NCBI RefSeq assembly: GCF_002288925.2
Contig: NW_022098043.1
Coordinates: 4,187,109 to 4,251,108 of the forward strand
Direction: 5' to 3'
Length of the DNA: 64,000 bases
Origin: Delphinapterus leucas
Lineage: Eukaryota > Chordata > Mammalia > Artiodactyla > Monodontidae
Shown: one piece after another, positions 61,605 through 64,000 of the stretch
Layout of the letters: every line of letters begins with the position of its first letter
Position numbering within the stretch: the stretch's first letter is position 1
Program-made: the position numbers and the translations under genes
Notes under the pieces: model-generated
Told to the model about the DNA's origin: nothing
The model's database searches: none
Seen by the model: the letters and a program-made list of their open reading frames with translations, nothing else

Positions 61605-62754
61605 ACCAGAACGTTTCAGCCCTTGGGCTTCCTGGGTCTGGTGACAGGACAAAGGGGCCCCTCCAGGCACTTCCAAGGCCTTCTAGGAGTCCCAGCAAGG
61701 GAAGGCCCCATAGAACCAGGTTCTCAGACCGTATAGCCTCGAGCGAGCACCAAACAAAAAGGCTTTTCTCACTCTGGATGACTCACCAGACCGAGAGAGC
61801 AGACGCCCGGTCTCTGTGCTGGAGAAGACGAAACCACACATCTAAAGAAGTTTCCCACGGCCACCACTAGCTTTAAAGAGCTGCAGAGAAGTGGGGGAGG
61901 GTGGGTCGGGAGGCAGGGTTCTCCCCTCCCAGGTCCTGGCTGGGGTCCCCACACCCCGCCCGCACAGGACCCTGAGCTGAAGCCCCCTTGGAGTCTGGTC
62001 ATTGCTGGGAACGCAGGCCTCACGGGCACCATGGGAACCCAGCAGAGGTCCAGAGCCCGTGGTGGGCCGGGGAATAGCGGACAGACAGACAGCTGGAGAG
62101 ACATCCCACCAGGCAGCAGGCGTGGGGTACAGGCCCGGGAAGGGGGAAGTTGACCTCACCCTGCACCCCGGTGCAGCCTCCAGGCCCACAGCCAAGCTGC
62201 CTCGCAGGTCACCTGACTCCCCCTCGCGCTCTGGCTGCCCCGCCTGCCCGCCGGGGTTCGTGACTGAGCCCTGGGCGGCGTTTCCGGAGGCAGGCCAGGA
62301 GCCGGGGCTGCTGACGCACTTGCTGCCCCCCGGCAGGGCCGGGTGAGAAGAGCGAGCCCCCCATCCCCCTTTCCCGTAAATGAGTTCCCCCACCCAGGCC
62401 TCGCAGGGATTCTAAGAAGTGGAAGCTTCTGCACCTGCTCCTCGCCCACCGTCTCGGCTTCCCCGTGGTGGGGGGAGGGGCCGGGGGTCCTCACTTCTCT
62501 CCAACTGAGCCCTCAGGCGCAGGGGCTCCGGGGCTGGCAAAGTTTTCTCCCCTCAGGTGTGCAAGAACGCTGAGATCAGTTTAGCTCAGGGTGCCCCCAT
62601 GGCTTGTGCCCATTTTTCAGAGGGTCAATGGGGGAAATCCAAAGATGCCTGGGCAATCAGTCTGGTTCCCTCCCAGGCTGGGAGTAACAGCTCCTCTCAG
62701 GGGGTGTTTGAGCAGCCCTTGGGGGCCAGTGGTGGCTCACTAAGTGTCAGCCCT
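61605..62754. other. GC-rich non-repetitive block with a CpG cluster
   Basis: CpGs are dense at about 62205-62350 (CCCTCGCGCTC, CCGCCGGGGTTCGTG, GGGCGGCGTTTCCGG), enough to suspect a small CpG island. The 183-codon antisense frame at 61842-62393 has no domain. No gene called. Confidence 0.45.
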
Positions 62755-62840
62755 TAGAGACCATCAGAGCCAAGGCCCAGAGAGGGCAGTGACCTGCTCA
62801 AGGTCACACAGCAGACCCGTGGAGCCCCAGGTGCACCCCT
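62755..62840 (-). repeat. MIR SINE fragment
   Basis: GCCAAGGCCCAGAGAGGGCA near 62769, then GCTCAAGGTCACACAGCAGA near 62795. Confidence 0.8.
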
Positions 62841-62981
62841 CCATGGGCCCACAACCCTGGGCAGCCCACCGGTATCACCATCACACGTTTATTGCGCGTC
62901 CTTCGGAGGGTCCCAGGATGAAATAAGATGACATCCCGCTAGAGTCCGAAACATAACAACTAGCAGTCACCAGGGCCCTAG

Positions 62982-63155
62982 GCCAGGGGTTCTCAGTGCT
63001 GGCTTCTCGGACAGAGCTCTACGCTTTGCAAAAATACAGATTCTAGGACGCCAGCTCTGAGACTATGATTCAGCAGATTGGGAACAGGCCCAGGAATCTG
63101 CATTTTATAAGATTCCTCAGATTGATCAGATGACTGAGAGGCTCTGGGACAGACT
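62982..63155 (+). repeat. MER5A-like DNA transposon (hAT-Charlie)
   Basis: AGGGGTTCTCAGTGCTGGCT near 62985, AAAAATACAGATTCTAGGAC near 63030, GATTCAGCAGATTGGGAACA near 63068, CAGGAATCTGCATTTTATAA near 63091. A non-autonomous relic with no transposase. Confidence 0.75.
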
Positions 63156-63691
63156 GTGAGTGGCTCCAGGGCAGGTGCCACTCCTCCAGGAGTGTGATTT
63201 GCAAGGGCTTCTAATGGGAGGCTCACCCTGTGGCCTTCCCCTCCCACACCAACCTCAGCCTGCACACAAAGCCCAGCCCAAAGGGGCCCCAGAAATGATG
63301 CATCACTGAGGGAGGAGCTGAATGAATGATGCCCCCCACACCTCCCTGCTGCAGGGCAAGGTGGGGGCCAGTGCCTCAGCCTCAAATGTCTGCTAACTCT
63401 TGATCTGGCGCTCAAGGAGCTTGGTTTCCTCAGGCCTGGTAGCACTTGGTGGCATCTCTCTAGGTAATTTGGGAAGCAACGAGAAGCTCACAGGCTGGGC
63501 CGCCTAGTGTTTAGGGGCTGGCCGGACCCCTGGAGTGGGCTGAGGTCTGCCCCTTGTCCCACCCCTGTGCCCGGCACTATGTCCAGCCAGGGTCAGGGAG
63601 GACTCCTTGACTGACTGGGGGTCTGGGGCAGCTGGAGCCCTCGGGTGAGCAGGAGTTGCTCCCCTCTCTGATCCTATGACCTCAAGGGCCC
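63156..63691. other. Non-repetitive stretch
   Basis: A diverged TAGCACTTGGTGGCATCTCT near 63440. No gene or repeat recognised. Confidence 0.4.
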
Positions 63692-63795
63692 TGGTCCTGC
63701 ACGCAGTGCCCAGCTCTGCCACCTCCTAAGGTCACCTGTCCTCTTAGAGACTGTGTCCTCTTTGTTCAATGGGCAGAATCACTTCTTCCAGCAGG
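63692..63795 (+). repeat. MIR SINE fragment
   Basis: CCCAGCTCTGCCACCTCCTA near 63709, then GACTGTGTCCTCTTTGTTCA near 63750 with CAATGGGCAGAATCAC. Confidence 0.6.
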
Positions 63796-64000
63796 TGTAG
63801 ACAGCGTGGGAAGAGTGGCTGGTCCAGGCCCCAGCTGAGCTAACAGCAGCCAGGCCCCTCTGCAAGCCCAGATGCCCCCCAGATGGGGTGTGTCCCCAGA
63901 GCCTCTCTGGTCTGTGTGTAGGTCACCGTGAGGAAGCAGAGGGCCCTGTCCCAACCTCCCCAAGGGAGGCTGCTGCTCACAAGCTCCGGGACCTTAGGCA
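63796..64000. other. Unique stretch to the window end
   Basis: No repeat or gene recognised. Confidence 0.4.

Noticed and set aside
61842..62393. 183-codon antisense frame
   Set aside because: GC-rich chance frame over the CpG cluster; no domain seen.
1..64000. A new multi-gene system
   Set aside because: No cluster of host coding genes is visible; the window is dominated by retroelements and unique non-coding DNA.

Overview
This window looks like nuclear DNA from a cetacean (whale or dolphin). The strongest evidence is four copies of a tRNA-derived SINE of the CHR-2 type, one related two-part CHR-1-like SINE and one older cetartiodactyl tRNA SINE. There are also three LINE-1 elements with a cetartiodactyl-type 3' UTR, on a background of ancient mammalian MIR, L2, MaLR LTR and MER5-like relics. 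Toothed and baleen whales cannot be told apart by reading alone. There is one assembly gap of 100 N, inside an L1.

I recognise no host protein-coding exon, tRNA gene, rRNA gene or CRISPR array. The long open frames belong to L1 ORF2 or are chance frames in GC-rich DNA, antisense SINE frames or microsatellite frames. The window reads as intergenic or large-intron sequence whose main content is a layered record of transposon insertions.

Layout. 1-7.8 kb: AT-rich, mostly old L1 in antisense with SINE, MIR and LTR insertions, a long CT microsatellite, then a non-repetitive block with conserved-element character (about 7.0-7.27 kb). 7.9-13.8 kb: a nearly full-length but broken L1 with 5' UTR, ORF1 and ORF2, flanked by a target-site duplication. 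14-20 kb: MIR/L2/LTR relics, including an L2 split by both an L1 and an MLT1 LTR. 20.4-22.0 kb: two AT-rich non-repetitive blocks that look like candidate conserved non-coding elements. 22-35 kb: GC-richer sequence with many MIRs, a perfect 62-bp tandem duplication, an LTR-split MIR and an SINE-split L2. 35-43 kb: SINE-split L1M, a second CT tract, and a MaLR remnant with internal sequence and 3' LTR. 43.3-45.9 kb: the youngest-looking L1, with about 520 open RT codons and the gap in its 3' UTR. 46-57 kb: dense MIR/L2 and a decayed minisatellite. 57.8-57.9 kb: a textbook-looking TATA promoter on the + strand with no identified gene. 58-64 kb: GC-rich DNA with MIR, L2 and MER5 relics.

Insertion order inferred from nesting: MIR, L2 and old L1 first; then MaLR LTRs; then the cetartiodactyl L1s; then CHR-2 SINEs. 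I found no convincing new multi-gene system. The most useful leads are the orphan core promoter, three candidate conserved elements, the exact tandem duplication, and the link between retroposon 3' ends and the four long purine/pyrimidine tracts. Family names come from pattern recognition, and boundaries without a stated target-site duplication are approximate by tens of bases.
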